A stretch of DNA of 64,000 nt from an uncultured Clostridia bacterium (GTDB lineage Bacteria; Bacillota; Clostridia; TANB77; CAG-508): NCBI GenBank assembly GCA_947581825.1, contig CANPVP010000002.1, positions 40,747-104,746 of the forward strand, in the 5' to 3' direction. Under the pieces are notes generated by a model. The model was not told where the DNA came from, ran no database searches, and saw nothing but the letters and a program-made list of their open reading frames with translations. Within the stretch, counting starts at the first letter, position 1; the number at the start of each line of letters is the position of its first letter. The translations under genes were made by a program, and so were the position numbers. Below, piece by piece: positions 62,554 to 64,000 of this stretch.

Positions 62554-63957
62554 ATGGGAGAAGGAAAAGAGTTAAAAGAAAAGTTATTTGCTAAAAAAGA
62601 ATGCGGTTGGAATAATGTTGAAAAAAGTGAAATGGACGAAATATTTAGATATGCTGATGGATATATAGATTTTTTAAATAAAGCAAAAACAGAAAGAGAA
62701 GCTGTAGATGTAGTAAAAGGAATGGCTATAGCTAAAGGTTTCAAATGTATTTGCGAATATGATGAATTAAAACCAGGAGATAAAGTTTTCTATAGTAATA
62801 GAGGAAAAAGCATATATTTAGCTGTAATAGGTGAAGAGAAATTAGAACAAGGTTTAAATGTTATAGGAGCACATATTGATTCACCAAGATTGGATTTAAA
62901 ACCAAATCCATTATATGAAGATGGAGAACTAGCTTTATTTAAAACACATTATTATGGAGGAATAAAAAAATATCAATGGACTGCAATTCCTTTAGCTATA
63001 CATGGTGTTATAGTAAAAGCAAATGGAGAGAAAATAACAGTAAACATAGGAGAAAATCCTAGAGATCCTATATTTACAATAACAGATTTACTTCCTCATT
63101 TGGCAATAGAACAAATGGATAAAAAACTAAGATCAGCTATTGATGGAGAAAACTTAAATCTTTTAATAGGAAGTATACCATATAATGATAAAGAGGCTTC
63201 AGAAAGAATAAAATTAAATACATTAAACATATTAAATGAAAAATATGGAATAACTGAGAGTGATTTCTTAAGTTCAGAATTAGAATTAGTTCCAGCTTTT
63301 AATGCTAGAACTTTAGGTTTCGATTGGAGTATGGTAGCTGGATATGGTCAAGATGACAGAGTATGCGCATATACATCACTAACAGCTATGTTAAATATAG
63401 AAAGACCAAAAACAACAGCTGTATGTATTCTTTCAGATAAAGAAGAAGTAGGAAGCATGGGAAATACAGGTATGGAATCTCATGTGTTTGATACATTTAT
63501 ATCAGAGTTATTAAATAAAACTGGTGAAAATAGACCAAATCTACTTGATAAAGTATTTTGTAATTCAAAAATGCTTTCTGCAGATGTAGGAGCTGCAATG
63601 GATCCAACATATTCAAGTGTATCAGATAGATACAATGCAGCAATGCTTGGTAAAGGAGTTTCTTTTGATAAATATACAGGTTCTAGAGGAAAAGCAGGAG
63701 GTTCAGATGCAAATGCTGAATTTGTAGCTGAAGTAAGAGGCTTATTAGAAGAAAATAATATCAAATATCAAATAACAGAACTTGGAAAAGTTGATGTTGG
63801 CGGTGGAGGAACTATCGCTTATATATTAGCTGATAAAGGAATGGAAGTAATAGATTGTGGTGTTCCAGTATTATCAATGCATGCACCATATGAAGTAACA
63901 AGTAAATATGATGTATATTCAGCTTTTAAAACATATGAAGCATTCTGGAGAAAATAA
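62554..63957 (+). CDS. M18 family aminopeptidase
   Basis: A cytosolic zinc metallopeptidase of the M18 family (LAP4/ApeA/aspartyl aminopeptidase) that removes N-terminal residues. Metal and active-site motifs are visible: IGAHIDSPRLDLKPNPLYEDGELALFKTHYYGGIKKYQW (first His-x-Asp), LSDKEEVGSMGNTGMESH (Glu-Glu), and DVGAAMDPTYSS, with KVDVGGGGTIAY and VPVLSMHAPYEV supplying further ligands near the end. I start at ATG 62554, 7 bases after AAAGGAAG; the track's start at 62476 adds 26 residues from the intergenic region. The resulting 467 residues match the family. It follows ychF by 86 bases. Confidence 0.93.
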   Translation: MGEGKELKEKLFAKKECGWNNVEKSEMDEIFRYADGYIDFLNKAKTEREAVDVVKGMAIAKGFKCICEYDELKPGDKVFYSNRGKSIYLAVIGEEKLEQGLNVIGAHIDSPRLDLKPNPLYEDGELALFKTHYYGGIKKYQWTAIPLAIHGVIVKANGEKITVNIGENPRDPIFTITDLLPHLAIEQMDKKLRSAIDGENLNLLIGSIPYNDKEASERIKLNTLNILNEKYGITESDFLSSELELVPAFNARTLGFDWSMVAGYGQDDRVCAYTSLTAMLNIERPKTTAVCILSDKEEVGSMGNTGMESHVFDTFISELLNKTGENRPNLLDKVFCNSKMLSADVGAAMDPTYSSVSDRYNAAMLGKGVSFDKYTGSRGKAGGSDANAEFVAEVRGLLEENNIKYQITELGKVDVGGGGTIAYILADKGMEVIDCGVPVLSMHAPYEVTSKYDVYSAFKTYEAFWRK

Positions 63958-64000
63958 TATTAAGATATATAATTAATAGAAAATAATGAATAATATAAGA

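Overview
The window is a stretch of ordinary chromosome from an AT-rich, endospore-forming Clostridia-type Firmicute. Support for this: a SpoVT start at the left edge, genes for SigK and SigH, a sporulation-type D,D-carboxypeptidase with a sigma-E-like promoter, IreB, a T-box leader, strong AGGAGG ribosome binding sites, and the LL-DAP aminotransferase route to meso-DAP. No phage, plasmid, transposase or CRISPR locus is visible. I cannot name the species.

Layout. 1-1.7 kb, minus strand: spoVT (cut by the window edge) and a frameshifted D,D-carboxypeptidase. 1.8-6.4 kb: acyl-CoA synthetase, an unknown gene and pyrG with a hairpin leader. 6.4-11.0 kb: an unusual three-gene group made of a small membrane protein, a 982-residue protein (AT hooks, long Asp/Glu repeat, MinD/CpaE-like domain with a broken P-loop) and a membrane GAF-GGDEF protein whose GGDEF signature is lost. 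It is followed by ireB-ruvX-DUF1292. 12.2-18.4 kb: pgi, dapF, dapL, a HAD hydrolase and guaA. 18.4-18.8 kb: tRNA-Gly, tRNA-Met and tRNA-Tyr. 18.9-27.6 kb: a PBP2a-type transpeptidase, a P-type cation ATPase behind a yybP-ykoY (Mn2+) riboswitch, an unknown membrane protein, an rdgB-like gene, sigK and an Mrr-like membrane protein. 27.6-32.6 kb: prfB with a programmed frameshift, aspartokinase, an SDR and purH. 32.6-35.1 kb, minus strand: an LtaS-type enzyme and a DUF1980-type protein. 35.4-45.1 kb: an HD hydrolase, divergent secD/secF, a GT39-like membrane protein, a heterodimeric ABC exporter and an LPXTG surface protein. 45.2-52.9 kb: a T-box and aspS, an unknown gene, greA, uvrA, an unknown gene and a TSCPD protein. 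53.0-55.2 kb: tmRNA, thiN, sigH and tRNA-Thr preceded by two 109-bp units that each start with a copy of the tRNA 5' end. 55.3-58.7 kb: a three-gene cassette with a glutathionylspermidine-synthase-like ATP-grasp protein and a homospermidine-synthase-like enzyme. 58.7-64 kb: a DUF2207 protein (minus strand), a probable structured RNA, ychF and an M18 aminopeptidase.

How the genes fit together. Much of the window is housekeeping: CTP, GMP and IMP synthesis, the aspartate-to-DAP branch (lysC, dapL, dapF), cell wall synthesis, translation (prfB, aspS, tmRNA, tRNAs), secretion and repair. The sporulation genes are scattered rather than clustered. The best candidates for undescribed biology are the 6.4-11.0 kb group, the tRNA-Thr 5'-fragment tandem array, the polyamine-ligase cassette and the RNA at about 61.1 kb. 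All calls come from reading the sequence by eye and were not checked against any database.
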